Assembly: GCF_001831495.1 (NCBI RefSeq)
Contig: NZ_CP017689.1
Coordinates: forward strand, 2,914,001-2,978,000
Source of the DNA: Thalassotalea crassostreae
GTDB lineage: Bacteria > Pseudomonadota > Gammaproteobacteria > Enterobacterales > Alteromonadaceae
Direction of reading: 5' to 3'
DNA length: 64,000 nucleotides
Shown: positions 26,373 through 36,286 of the stretch, piece after piece
Numbering within the stretch: position 1 is the first letter of the stretch
Layout of the letters: every line of letters starts with the position of its first letter
Notes under the pieces: generated by a model
Told to the model about the DNA's origin: nothing
Seen by the model: only the letters and a program-made list of their open reading frames with translations
Databases searched by the model: none
Made by a program: the position numbers and the translations under genes

Positions 26373-28226
26373 TTAATTTTCTAAGTTGTTATACCAAAAT
26401 TTCTTTAACCCGATACAGCTAATAATGAGTATCCCCCCTGTTATCCATATCATCGAAAATTGTTTGACCACTAGCTGTATAGCCATTAAAACTAAACAGG
26501 TTTGAAAAATAATACCGAGAACAACATTAAACATATCTCGATAAAAATTAGTATTTACCTTAAAGGTAGGTTCCTGTTCTAGTACCAAATCCTTTATTGG
26601 CTTCCAAAAGCCCCAAGGTCGTGTTTTTTTATAAAAATTGATTAATACCTTCGAGTCAACAGGTGGGGTAGATAAGCTCACCGCTATACAGATGGCGCCT
26701 GAAAATATCAACAAAGCTGGAAATAGATATAAAGGTACAATCGCTTTCGCCACGCCAAAATCAACACCTTCTATAATAAGGGGTAATATAAGAGCACCAA
26801 GCATACCAGCAAGCATTCCCCAGAAATAGCCGTAACCATTTAGTCGCCACCAATACCATTTCAAAATATTTGTAACCACATAGCCCCCCCACAGCCCAGA
26901 AACAATCCATTGCATAACATTATTAATATTTTCAACAAAGCAACCGATAACAATACTAACAAGCACAATCAAACAAACACTCAAATAAGATAAGTTCACT
27001 AACCTTCTTTCACTTGCAGCAGGGTTTATCTGGCGCTTATAAATATCATTAACCATATAAGCAACTGCTGCGTTTACCGAACCAGCAAACGTAGAGATAA
27101 AAGCGGCGATCAAACTTGCAACAACTAAACCAAGCAAACCTATTGGAGTAAACTCTATAATCGCGGCGGGCAAAATATTTTCAAAATCAATGCCTGCATT
27201 TGAATGTAGTGGTAACTGTTCAAAGAAAACAATAGCCAAGATCGCAAAGGAGGTAATTAATATATAACGTATAGGCATTAACACTACCGAAACAAACCCA
27301 CTCATTAACGCGGCTTCTTTTGGCGATCTAGCTGATAATATTTTTTGCATATCTTTATTTGGGGCTGGGCCAGCTGCGCTAACTAAATATCCTTTAAATA
27401 ACATTAAAATAAAAAATATCCCAAAGAGCTCATAACCATCTTCAGCAATTTTTTGATTAACCTGTGGGATGGACTCTTGCCAATCCAGCGACAACTGCCA
27501 AGAAAACCATGGAGAATCCCAGCCATCAGGTACAACTGCCGCTAACATTTCAGGAGAGATAGAATTCATTGCAGTTATTGCAATGATGATGGTTGCAACA
27601 AGCATCAGAAAAAACTGAATTACATCAGCCCACACTATACCTAGCATCCCTCCCATTAAAACATACGAGGTCATTACTATCGTTAGTACTGCACCATAAA
27701 AATAGGCTACTTGGTCGGAAGCAATGGTAAAAGGTACATATTCATCGATTACACTCCAAGGAATAAATATCTCAGTAAATTTACCTAAACCAATGAAGCC
27801 ATACGTTAAAAAGCCTAAAACGCTAACAATGGCAAAAATCACCACAATATTAAATGATAGCTTGCCACCAAAACGGTCACCAAAACGGAAAGTGATCCAT
27901 TCAGCCCCTGTCATAACATTAGAACGGCGTAACCACAGGGATAAAAATACCATTAAAAAAATTTGATTAAAGACAGGCCATAACCATGGGATCCATATAC
28001 TTTTTAGTCCATATACAAAAGTTAAGGTTACCAACCACATGGTTCCAGAAATATCAAACATACCAGAAGCATTCGACAGACTTAATGCATACCAGGGTAG
28101 CTTTCGTTCTCCCATAAAGTAAGCATTGATATTTTTACTGGCTTTACGTTTAAGGTAAAAACCAGTAAAAATTAGCACCGATAGGTAGCTAGCAATAATA
28201 GTTAAATCGAGCGCCGATAAGTGCAT
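26373..28226 (-). CDS. Sodium:solute symporter (SSS family)
   Basis: A 617-residue inner-membrane carrier of the solute:sodium symporter (SLC5-like) family. It has about 14-15 hydrophobic segments, starts SALDLTIIASYLSVLIFTGFYLKRKASKN and has the family pattern GAEWITFRFGDRFGG near residue 105. It starts five bases after the sulfatase stop at 28232, so it is translated from the same message as lacI-GH3-sulfatase. From this setting it should import a monosaccharide or small sugar derivative freed in the periplasm (inference). The extra length at the C-terminus (~520-617, two more membrane segments) is seen in sugar-type members. Confidence 0.9.
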   Translation of the reverse strand: MHLSALDLTIIASYLSVLIFTGFYLKRKASKNINAYFMGERKLPWYALSLSNASGMFDISGTMWLVTLTFVYGLKSIWIPWLWPVFNQIFLMVFLSLWLRRSNVMTGAEWITFRFGDRFGGKLSFNIVVIFAIVSVLGFLTYGFIGLGKFTEIFIPWSVIDEYVPFTIASDQVAYFYGAVLTIVMTSYVLMGGMLGIVWADVIQFFLMLVATIIIAITAMNSISPEMLAAVVPDGWDSPWFSWQLSLDWQESIPQVNQKIAEDGYELFGIFFILMLFKGYLVSAAGPAPNKDMQKILSARSPKEAALMSGFVSVVLMPIRYILITSFAILAIVFFEQLPLHSNAGIDFENILPAAIIEFTPIGLLGLVVASLIAAFISTFAGSVNAAVAYMVNDIYKRQINPAASERRLVNLSYLSVCLIVLVSIVIGCFVENINNVMQWIVSGLWGGYVVTNILKWYWWRLNGYGYFWGMLAGMLGALILPLIIEGVDFGVAKAIVPLYLFPALLIFSGAICIAVSLSTPPVDSKVLINFYKKTRPWGFWKPIKDLVLEQEPTFKVNTNFYRDMFNVVLGIIFQTCLVLMAIQLVVKQFSMIWITGGILIISCIGLKKFWYNNLEN

Positions 28227-28231
28227 GTTAT

Positions 28232-29686
28232 TTATTTATAACGCCACTTTCTTACCCATGGGTCATCGGTATTTTTTTGAAAAGATTTAATTTTATTAAT
28301 TAACCGCTCTAGAATTTGTTGATGTTCTTCTTCATTAGCTAGATTGGTCAATTCTAGTGGGTCATTCACCACATCATAAAGTTCAAATTCAGCACGATGA
28401 AAGAAGTCATCTAGACTACGCGGCCCATATTGTGTTTGATTGCTACGCATGGTTTCTTGCCAAATTAAAGACTCTTGTAAATCATGCGTTGATGGGTAAT
28501 CTAGCTTATATGCAATATTCCATAACAGTTTATATTGTTGTGTACGCACCATTCTTATTGGGTAGTACATCATAACTTCATGAAAGGTATGAGAAGCATA
28601 AACTTCATTCCATTCACTGCTATCTATTGCTGATTTTTCTATTAAAGGCCTAAAAGATTTGCCATGATATTTATCTGTACTTGTTAATAGGCCAGCATAG
28701 TCTAATAAAGTAGGGGTTAAATCGGTCCAAGAAATCATTTCATTAAGCGACTTACCTATTTTATTATTTTTTGGAGCTTTAACTATAAGTGGTAATTGAA
28801 TACCGGGATCATACAAGTTTGTTTTTGCCCCAGGAAAGGCAATTCCATTATCAGATAAATATAAAATAATTGTATTGTCATACTTACCTGTTTCCTTAAG
28901 TACTTCAATCAACCTGCCAACGCCTTGATCTAAGCGAGATACCGACTGATAATACTGTGCAATTTCTTTTCTTGCAGCCAAAGTGTCAGGTAAATAAGGA
29001 GGAACTATAACCTCTTCAGGTGTATACAACACTTCGGTGATACCAGGGTACCCCTGCTTTCTATTACCGAAACCATTTGGTTCAGGAAATGTTTCAAATG
29101 GATAAGCCCTATGAGGATCGTCACTAGCATAAAATAAAAAAAATGGCTGTTGAGTGTCTTTTATAAAACTCTTACTTATGTTCGCCATTTCAACTGGGCT
29201 TCGTGCAATTGAAGCCATATCATTTGCAGCCCCTTTTGATAACACAGTATCAAATCTATAAACGTGCTCCGGAGCTAAATGGTACTTACCGATACGCGCT
29301 GTTTTATAGCCACCATTACTTAGTAATACAGGCAATGACTTTACAGTATCAAGAGAACTAAAGTGATGTTTTTCATGTTGCAGACCATACATACCATTTG
29401 CATGATTTTGCAAGCCAGTTAACATTACTGAGCGACTTGAACTACAACTAGAAACCGTAGCGAATGCTTTATTAAAGCGAACTCCATTGGCAGCTAAAGC
29501 ATCTAAGTTGGGAGTTTTTATAACTTTATTTCCGTAAGCGCCAATGGCATCTAAACCATGATCGTCTGCAACAATCATCACAATATTAGGACGTGATACT
29601 TCTGACTCTTCTGCTGAAATCGCTATATTGTTTACCAGTAAAAGGGCAAACACCAAACACGGTGTTAAAATTTTATATTTATTCAT
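28232..29686 (-). CDS. Secreted sulfatase, sulfamidase-like (SGSH type; probably S1_8)
   Basis: A 484-residue type I sulfatase with a signal peptide (~1-24). The active-site segment TVSSCSSSRSVMLTGLQNH places C81 as the residue to be oxidised to formylglycine. The third position of the usual CxPSR is Ser. The following NGMYGLQHEKHHFSSLDTVKSLPVLL and IGKYHLAP closely resemble heparan N-sulfatases, so it may cleave sulfate from a sulfated or N-sulfated sugar in the periplasm. Metal ligands are visible at the start (VADDHGLD) and in YLSDNGIAFPGAKTNLYDPG. Subfamily S1_8 is my memory-based guess. Part of the lacI-GH3-sulfatase-symporter unit. Confidence 0.88.
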   Translation of the reverse strand: MNKYKILTPCLVFALLLVNNIAISAEESEVSRPNIVMIVADDHGLDAIGAYGNKVIKTPNLDALAANGVRFNKAFATVSSCSSSRSVMLTGLQNHANGMYGLQHEKHHFSSLDTVKSLPVLLSNGGYKTARIGKYHLAPEHVYRFDTVLSKGAANDMASIARSPVEMANISKSFIKDTQQPFFLFYASDDPHRAYPFETFPEPNGFGNRKQGYPGITEVLYTPEEVIVPPYLPDTLAARKEIAQYYQSVSRLDQGVGRLIEVLKETGKYDNTIILYLSDNGIAFPGAKTNLYDPGIQLPLIVKAPKNNKIGKSLNEMISWTDLTPTLLDYAGLLTSTDKYHGKSFRPLIEKSAIDSSEWNEVYASHTFHEVMMYYPIRMVRTQQYKLLWNIAYKLDYPSTHDLQESLIWQETMRSNQTQYGPRSLDDFFHRAEFELYDVVNDPLELTNLANEEEHQQILERLINKIKSFQKNTDDPWVRKWRYK

Positions 29687-29744
29687 AATAAGTGATACCT
29701 ATTAGGTGGCTATCCCTACATTGAAATAGCCTACCTAGGGTTAA

Positions 29745-32015
29745 TTAATCAACGAAAGTAAACTTTTTCTTTAATGTACCTAACATCACTTCAAAATCAC
29801 CGGCTTCAACAACTCTTTCTAATGAGCTATTTACAAAACGTAAATCATCAGTGTCTAATGTAAAAGAGACTTTTTTCGACTCTCCTGGCTTTAATGAAAT
29901 TCGCTGGTAACGCTTTAAGCGTTTTACGGCAGGGCTTTCACTTGCATATAAGTCACTAACATATAATTGCACAACATGTTCGCCAGCAACTTTACTGGTA
30001 TTTTTAATATTGACAGAAACTAACAGATCATCGTCAATAGCCACATTATCATCGCTTAGTGTTAAATCAGAATATTCAAAGGTGCTATAACTCAAACCAT
30101 GACCAAACGGCCATTGAGGTTTATAGCCGTTATAGCTTTCACCAGTGACTTGAAGCTGCTGCACATCCGTTAAGAAGTTACGGTCATATGGACTATAATC
30201 TCCTGTAAACTGGGGATAAGAGAAAGGTAAAACGCCTGCAGGGTTATTATCACCATAAAGCGTCTCAACAATTGCTTGAGCACCCTCGCTACCAGGTCGG
30301 TAAGCATTTAATATCGCTTTCATGCCAGGTTCTATTTCTCGAATAATACGAGGTCGACCTTCAATCAGAACCAAAATAACAGGCTTACCGGTTAATATAG
30401 CGGCTTGTGCTAGTTTTATTTGATTTTTATCTAATGTTAAATCATCTAGAGCACCTGGAGATTCAGCATATGAACGTTCACCTAAAGCAAGAATAATATA
30501 ATCTACAGACTGAGCCGCTTTAGCGAGCCCATCGACATCATAATTTGCTAAGTTGTTGTACCCTTCAAAAGCAAAAGTGGAAAGGTTATCTGCGCCTACT
30601 CGATCAGCAAATGCTTCAATTAACGTTTTAGTGCTTTCTGGATAGCGCTCTTCATTACTGCCTTGCCATGAATATGACCAAGAACCGTGTAAAGGTCCTA
30701 AATTATGAGCACCTGGACCTGCAACAAGTACTTTGCTATCGATACTTAATGGCAAAGTAGCTGCTCCATTTTTTACCAAGCTTTCATTTTTCAACAGTGT
30801 CATACTGTCTCGAGCGGCCTCTAATGCTAATTGCTTAAATTCTGGCTTTGCAAAATTTTTAATTGCTTCTTTTTCAGGGTAAGGATTTTCAAATAAACCT
30901 AGACGGAACTTCAGTCGTAATATAATGGCAACTGATTTATCTATTCGTTGCTCAGAAATTTCACCCGATTTAACTAAATCAGTTAAATGCTCAAAAAATG
31001 ACATTTCATTCGGTACCATACTCATATCAATACCAGCATTAATCGCAATTTTTACTGCCTCGCGAGGAGTTTTAGCGACTTTATGGCGAGTATGTAAACG
31101 GATAATATCCTCCCAGTCAGTTAAGACTAAGCCTTCAAATCCTAGCTTTTTCCTTAGTACGGTATCTAAAAGGTGCTTACTTGCATGCACTGGCACACCG
31201 TTAATAGATGCTGAGTTAATCATAATAGTTGAAGAGCCAGCTTCTATCGCCGCTTCAAATTGTGGTAAATAATATTCCCACAAGTCTTTATCTGAAATAA
31301 TGGCTGGTGTACGGTCTTTACCATTTGTCGGAGCAGAGTAACCAACAAAATGTTTCATTGTAGATGCAACAGCGGTAGGTTTATCTAAGCCGCCTTCTTC
31401 ATATGCTTTAATCATCCCTACTCCCATTTCTTGGGTAACATAAGGATCTTCGCCAAAGGTTTCTTCAAATCGAGACCACAAAGGTTGGCGAGCCAAATCT
31501 AATACCGGATCAAAGTTCCAGCGAATACCAGATGCGCGAGTTTCCATTGCAGTTGCACGAGCAATGTCTTCTCCTAACTGATTATTCATACTGGCGGCAA
31601 TACCAATATTGTGAGGGAATAAAGTTGAACCTGTGGTATATGTAACACCATGAATAGCATCGATACCGTAAAGCACAGGTATTTTATTAGATGTTGTTAA
31701 AGCTTCATCTTGAATGCCACTAATCAGCGTATGCCACTGTGAAATCGACATGGGCTTACCCGCCGCATTTAAAATAGAGCCTGTTTTATACTTGTGAATG
31801 ATAGTAGATAGCTTTTCTTTATCTAAAACTGCAAAGCCTTCAGGGCTAGTGTTGGTTACCTGACGCACATCTAACTGAGTCATTTGCCCTACTTTTTCTT
31901 CTATTGTCATAGAGTTAAGTAATTTTTGAATTCTTTTGTCAACGTCTGTATTGGCATTAGCTTGAAATGCAAGCAAAATAAGGCCAACACTGAATGTTTT
32001 CAGTTTATAATACAT
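29745..32015 (-). CDS. Glycoside hydrolase family 3 (BglX-like beta-glycosidase), secreted
   Basis: A 756-residue GH3 enzyme with a signal peptide (~1-22). The N-terminal barrel carries KHFVGYS (K221, H222) and the nucleophile D300 in GLVLTDWEDI. The alpha/beta sandwich (~400-600) and the C-terminal fibronectin-III-like domain (~650-756, AGEHVVQLYVSDLYASESPAVKRLKRYQRISL) follow as in BglX. It removes single beta-linked sugars (glucose or xylose) from the non-reducing end. It lies 31 bases after lacI and 58 bases before the sulfatase, in one transcription unit. Substrate in this locus: unknown sulfated glycan fragments. Confidence 0.93.
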   Translation of the reverse strand: MYYKLKTFSVGLILLAFQANANTDVDKRIQKLLNSMTIEEKVGQMTQLDVRQVTNTSPEGFAVLDKEKLSTIIHKYKTGSILNAAGKPMSISQWHTLISGIQDEALTTSNKIPVLYGIDAIHGVTYTTGSTLFPHNIGIAASMNNQLGEDIARATAMETRASGIRWNFDPVLDLARQPLWSRFEETFGEDPYVTQEMGVGMIKAYEEGGLDKPTAVASTMKHFVGYSAPTNGKDRTPAIISDKDLWEYYLPQFEAAIEAGSSTIMINSASINGVPVHASKHLLDTVLRKKLGFEGLVLTDWEDIIRLHTRHKVAKTPREAVKIAINAGIDMSMVPNEMSFFEHLTDLVKSGEISEQRIDKSVAIILRLKFRLGLFENPYPEKEAIKNFAKPEFKQLALEAARDSMTLLKNESLVKNGAATLPLSIDSKVLVAGPGAHNLGPLHGSWSYSWQGSNEERYPESTKTLIEAFADRVGADNLSTFAFEGYNNLANYDVDGLAKAAQSVDYIILALGERSYAESPGALDDLTLDKNQIKLAQAAILTGKPVILVLIEGRPRIIREIEPGMKAILNAYRPGSEGAQAIVETLYGDNNPAGVLPFSYPQFTGDYSPYDRNFLTDVQQLQVTGESYNGYKPQWPFGHGLSYSTFEYSDLTLSDDNVAIDDDLLVSVNIKNTSKVAGEHVVQLYVSDLYASESPAVKRLKRYQRISLKPGESKKVSFTLDTDDLRFVNSSLERVVEAGDFEVMLGTLKKKFTFVD

Positions 32016-32046
32016 AGTTTTATGCCTAATTATTTATTGGAAATTT

Positions 32047-33063
32047 TTATCTTCGACAAGTTGATGTCGACTCTCTTATTACTAACTCACAGTCAAAATC
32101 TGACTGTGAACTCTTCTCTGATAGTTCAGTGTTATGATTAATTAACATCCGGACAGCTTCCGAAGCTAGAGCTGAGATAGGCTGTTTAATTGTGGTTAAC
32201 GCTGGCCACATATGGCGAGCAATGGGATCGTCATCAAAACCTGCAACAGACAAATCAACGGGTATTTCTATGTTCATTTGACGAGCAACTTTCATTACCC
32301 CTGCTGCCATTTCATCATTACAAGCAAATATCGCAGTAGGCCGATTTTTTTTACGCAATAATCGACGTGTACATTGCTCTCCTGACTCAAAAGAAAAAGC
32401 GCCCTGCTCGATATAATCATCGTTTGCAGGAATACCATTTTCCTTCAACGCTTTTAGATATCCATTCAAACGATTCAAGCTTGCACTATGCCCTTCAGTA
32501 CCTCTTATAAAAGCGATTCGTTCATGGCCAAGAGAGATCAAGTAACTAGCCATTTTATAAGCGGCCGAAAAATCATCACACAAAACACTTGGCAGGTCAG
32601 ATTGGACTTGAAATGGAGAAATTCTTGCGTAAGGTATTTTTTTTTCATCAAGCAAATTGATAACGTCTTGGTTATCACAAATAGGTGGGGCAATGATCAG
32701 CCCATCGCTTTTTGTATGGCAGACTAACCTGTGAATCTTCTTTAAAAAATCATCTTGTCGATGATCGCAAGGATATATGGTCAAACTATAATGTTGTCGT
32801 TCGCACTCAGCTAAAGCTCCTTTTTGTAATTGAGTAACGTAACTAGGGCTTGGATCAGAATATAATAATGTAAAACTAAAAGATTGGTTTGCTCGCAAAC
32901 CACTTGCCTGAAAATTGCGTTGATATCCTGTTTCTTCAATTGTATTTAAAACTCTTTGTTTTATTTCCTCCTTTACATTAGCTTTATTGTTTAATACGCG
33001 TGAAACTGTCGCGATTGATACTCCAGACTTAATCGCAACACTTTTAATATTTACTTTTTCCAT
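32047..33063 (-). CDS. LacI-family transcriptional regulator of the sulfated-glycan locus
   Basis: A 338-residue regulator: LacI-type helix-turn-helix at the N-terminus (IKSVAIKSGVSIATVSRVLNNKANV, ~4-28), hinge, and a periplasmic-binding-protein-like sugar sensor domain (~60-335) as in CcpA and PurR. It is the first gene of the GH3-sulfatase-symporter unit. The four LacI-type operators in 35793-36346 are the evident targets (inference). The inducer is probably a sugar produced by the pathway. No operator was seen directly before its own start. Confidence 0.93.
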   Translation of the reverse strand: MEKVNIKSVAIKSGVSIATVSRVLNNKANVKEEIKQRVLNTIEETGYQRNFQASGLRANQSFSFTLLYSDPSPSYVTQLQKGALAECERQHYSLTIYPCDHRQDDFLKKIHRLVCHTKSDGLIIAPPICDNQDVINLLDEKKIPYARISPFQVQSDLPSVLCDDFSAAYKMASYLISLGHERIAFIRGTEGHSASLNRLNGYLKALKENGIPANDDYIEQGAFSFESGEQCTRRLLRKKNRPTAIFACNDEMAAGVMKVARQMNIEIPVDLSVAGFDDDPIARHMWPALTTIKQPISALASEAVRMLINHNTELSEKSSQSDFDCELVIRESTSTCRR

Positions 33064-33131
33064 GTGTAAACTCTATATACCTACGCTAATTCAACGTAAT
33101 GAACAATTCTAAACTTCGAATATAGTACTCT

Positions 33132-33166
33132 ACTTCTCAGGTACATAACAAATGCACCTGAGAAGT
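33132..33166 (-). terminator. Strong hairpin between the receptor gene and lacI
   Basis: ACTTCTCAGGT and ACCTGAGAAGT are a perfect 11-base inverted repeat with a 13-base loop, eight bases after the receptor stop codon. No T-run follows on the minus strand. It may be an attenuating or message-protecting structure that separates high receptor expression from the genes behind it. Confidence 0.55.
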
Positions 33167-33173
33167 CATACTT

Positions 33174-35792
33174 TTAAAACTTATACGCCATTCCTAGTTC
33201 ATAACGACTGCCATTTTGTCTAACGGCATAACCACGAGAAGAATTACCTACATACTCTTCTGATACTTCATCCGTTATATTAGTCGCATTAAATGATACT
33301 GTTAGGTTATCTAAAATAACATAGCTAGCACCAAAGTCTAGTTGACCAAAGTCATCAATAAAGTGAGCTTCACTCGTTGCAGCAAACTTATCATAATATG
33401 CGCTACGATAGTTATATGCTAAGCGGAAATTTATACCTGCCTTGTCATAATAGGCAATGATATTATAGGTATCTTCCGATAAACCAAGTAAAGGTAATGT
33501 TTCACCAGTGTCTGGGTTAATATCTGTAGAGTCACTATCGTTATATGTGTAGTTCAATACAACACCAAAGCCGTTATTAAATGCCTGTTGGTAGCTAAAT
33601 TCAAAGCCTTCTACGGTCGCACCTTCACCATTAATTGGTTGCTTTAACGAGTATGGCTGGCCATCATTTACGTCAGGATCTATTAATCCATCCTCTGTCG
33701 CCGTAGTAACAAATGACTCAACATCTTTATAAAATAAGCCCAGTGACAATAGTCCTTCAGGATTAAAGTACCACTCAGCACTTACATCAAAAGTATTTGC
33801 TCGATATGGTTCTAGCTCAGGATTTCCTCCATTAAAATCACCTGGAGAGTTAACGTCTTCTTTGAGAGTCGGTGAAAGTTTTGCATAGTCAGGTCTAGAC
33901 ATTACTTTGGCTGCGGCAAGACGGACTATAACGTCTTCCGACATCGTGATATTGAAGTTAGCGCTTGGTAGGGTATCGTTGTAATCATTAGATACTTTAC
34001 GAGCTAACACCTCTCCTGATTCAGGTAATTGATACCCCATTATATCATTGTTAGTTTCTACTTGGCGCACACCAATATTACCCGTTACGGCTTTACCAAA
34101 AAGCTCTCCGTTAAAGTTAGCTTGAACATAGAATGCAAGGATATCTTCTTCTATTGACCATTCTTTTGATGGATCTACAGTTTTTGTGTCATACTGGCTA
34201 AAATCAGCTTCAAGTTTATCAAAGTCAGGTCTATCCCAAGAACTTACCGGCGCTTCGCTTAACATTCCGTCAACACTCACTGGAATGTGGTAATCGCTAT
34301 AACTTGGCGCAGGCTTAGCTTTATATTTTGTATTTTGATAATCAAGCGAACGCTCAGCACTACTGACACGAACACCTAACTCAATACTGCTAAAGAAGTC
34401 ATGTTCTAGGTCATAATCCACATCAAATTGAGCAAAGTTTTTATCTTCTTCAACTAGCATATGACGGAACTGAACCTGGTTCATAGCCATATTTTCGGGC
34501 AATATATTAGGCTCATTTTGATCATAGTTTACTACAGGACTATAACTACCATTAGGAAGTTCGAATCCAACTGCTCCTTGAGTTAAGTTAGAGCGAAAAA
34601 TTCCCCATAACCAATCGAGTTGACTTTCTGACGAGCTAAATCCAGCGGCAGGTGTGAACATCCAGTTACCTTGCTCAATATCCACGGTTAAATTTATTGC
34701 TGATGATTTATCATCATATAAACGCTCAAAACCACTTTCTTCAAATTTTGCTTTAGAGGTGAACTGGCCAGAAACTAAATTTCCATTATCAACAACCACT
34801 GAGTCTGCGGCAAACTTAGGATTCGACTTACCTATATCTACATCCCAGTTAGTTGACATGAATGTCCTTTCTTGATTAGAAAAGAAGCCACCTAAATTAA
34901 CGTCAATATTTTCTGCTGGCAGCCATTGAAAACTTACATTACCACTTAATCGCTCACGATCATCATTACGAAAATTTGAACGAATATCTTCAATTAACCA
35001 AACATCTTCATCAGCATTAGGATCAAGGCCGTCAACATAAGTAGAAAGAGGCTTTTGAGTCCAACCGCGACTTTCCCAGCTATTACGCTGTGTTGTACGA
35101 TCAAAATAGTTTAAAGAAGCTAAAACTCCAAATGTTTCACTGCTATTAACTGTTCCTAAAAAAGCACTAGCGCCAGAACCATATTCATCGGCAGTATCAT
35201 CATAAGTACCTTTAACTGCAATATTAAGCTTATCACCTACCTCAATAGCTCGACGAGTTTTAAGGTTAACTGTGCCACCAATTGCACCTTCAATCATGCT
35301 CGCTGTTGGACTTTTAAATACCTCTAATGCACTGACCATTTCAGATCCAATCGCATTTAAGTCAAAACCTCTACTGCCACCAAAATCTCCGGGATTACCG
35401 CTACCATTACTTGAAGAAGACATAGTCTGTCCATTTAAAGTTACTAAGTTTAACCCTGGCGCCATGCCACGTATACTTACGAATTCTCCTTCTCCATCGG
35501 CTCTATTTAATGAAACGCCACTTACGCGTGATAAAGCTTCTGCTACATTGTTGTCCGGCAGTTTACCGATATCTTCAGCTGATATGCCATCCATAACTTG
35601 ATCAGAAAAACGTTTTGCATTCAAAGCGCGTTTCAAGCTTGCTCTTGTACCTGACACTTCAATAACTTCGATACCGTCAGCTACCTTTTCAGCACTGTTC
35701 TCTTCAGCTTTAACAGCAAAAGAAGTGGTGCCGTATAAAACAGCCATAATACTTACATTTAACAATGTTCTTGTTGTAAAAACAGTTTTCAT
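33174..35792 (-). CDS. TonB-dependent receptor for glycan uptake
   Basis: An 872-residue outer-membrane receptor: signal peptide (~1-29), plug domain (~55-175, DNNVAEALSRVSGVSLNRADGEGEFVSIRG) and a 22-strand barrel ending in F (LGMAYKF). It is of the TIGR01782 type widespread in marine Alteromonadales and Caulobacter, which work without SusD. It should import oligosaccharides using TonB/ExbBD energy. Its promoter (35874-35900) sits beside the first LacI operator. It lies upstream of lacI on the same strand but is separated from it by 110 bases and a hairpin. Confidence 0.93.
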   Translation of the reverse strand: MKTVFTTRTLLNVSIMAVLYGTTSFAVKAEENSAEKVADGIEVIEVSGTRASLKRALNAKRFSDQVMDGISAEDIGKLPDNNVAEALSRVSGVSLNRADGEGEFVSIRGMAPGLNLVTLNGQTMSSSSNGSGNPGDFGGSRGFDLNAIGSEMVSALEVFKSPTASMIEGAIGGTVNLKTRRAIEVGDKLNIAVKGTYDDTADEYGSGASAFLGTVNSSETFGVLASLNYFDRTTQRNSWESRGWTQKPLSTYVDGLDPNADEDVWLIEDIRSNFRNDDRERLSGNVSFQWLPAENIDVNLGGFFSNQERTFMSTNWDVDIGKSNPKFAADSVVVDNGNLVSGQFTSKAKFEESGFERLYDDKSSAINLTVDIEQGNWMFTPAAGFSSSESQLDWLWGIFRSNLTQGAVGFELPNGSYSPVVNYDQNEPNILPENMAMNQVQFRHMLVEEDKNFAQFDVDYDLEHDFFSSIELGVRVSSAERSLDYQNTKYKAKPAPSYSDYHIPVSVDGMLSEAPVSSWDRPDFDKLEADFSQYDTKTVDPSKEWSIEEDILAFYVQANFNGELFGKAVTGNIGVRQVETNNDIMGYQLPESGEVLARKVSNDYNDTLPSANFNITMSEDVIVRLAAAKVMSRPDYAKLSPTLKEDVNSPGDFNGGNPELEPYRANTFDVSAEWYFNPEGLLSLGLFYKDVESFVTTATEDGLIDPDVNDGQPYSLKQPINGEGATVEGFEFSYQQAFNNGFGVVLNYTYNDSDSTDINPDTGETLPLLGLSEDTYNIIAYYDKAGINFRLAYNYRSAYYDKFAATSEAHFIDDFGQLDFGASYVILDNLTVSFNATNITDEVSEEYVGNSSRGYAVRQNGSRYELGMAYKF

Positions 35793-35873
35793 GCTATCCC
35801 CTATTGTTTGTTTCTTCTTTTATATGATTATTTTTATTATTTTTATGTAACATTATTGTTACTAGACGGTTAA

Positions 35874-35900
35874 ATTATAAGCAACAAAAGCTAAAGTCAA
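35874..35900 (-). promoter_or_regulatory. Candidate promoter of the TonB-dependent receptor gene
   Basis: On the minus strand TTGACT (35895-35900) and a perfect TATAAT (35874-35879) with a 15-base spacer, which is shorter than the usual 17. The leader to the ATG is about 75 bases. Operator 1 lies directly upstream of the -35 element. Confidence 0.55.
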
Positions 35901-35907
35901 CTCCCAA

Positions 35908-35921
35908 TTATAACGTTTACA
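35908..35921. promoter_or_regulatory. LacI-type operator 1
   Basis: TTATAACGTTTACA. It shares the core AACGTTTACA with operators 2-4. It lies seven bases upstream of the candidate -35 element of the receptor gene. Confidence 0.7.
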
Positions 35922-36003
35922 ATAAAACAAGGCACACAGACAACCATTTTAAGCATAATAATCAACAACTTACAAAGACAAAGAAGATGCTAATTTATTT
36001 TTA

Positions 36004-36017
36004 TGTAAACGTTTACA
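36004..36017. promoter_or_regulatory. LacI-type operator 2 (perfect palindrome)
   Basis: TGTAAACGTTTACA is a perfect 14-base palindrome with the central CG typical of LacI/CcpA-family sites. It is the best of the four copies. Confidence 0.8.
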
Positions 36018-36197
36018 ATAAATAGCGAAAGTTTATTAATACAATTATTTCTGGCCTATATCTGAACTAATTTCTGCGTATAACTTAAGATTAACAGTCC
36101 ACTTTAATGCAGTATTATTATTAATAACTTAATACTTTTAAGTTATTTGTTAGTGTTTTCATCGCTATCATTTGAAACAGTCAAACCAACAAACACA

Positions 36198-36211
36198 AAA
36201 GAACGTTTACA
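36198..36211. promoter_or_regulatory. LacI-type operator 3
   Basis: AAAGAACGTTTACA: intact right half and core, degenerate left half, in the same orientation as operators 1 and 4. Confidence 0.6.
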
Positions 36212-36272
36212 TCTATAAATAACTTACAAGAACAGCTCAAAACCAGCACAAAACAACCAAAAAAATCAAAAC

Positions 36273-36286
36273 ATATAACGTTTACA
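36273..36286. promoter_or_regulatory. LacI-type operator 4
   Basis: ATATAACGTTTACA, ending 13 bases before the candidate -35 element of the + strand unit that starts at 36347. Confidence 0.7.
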
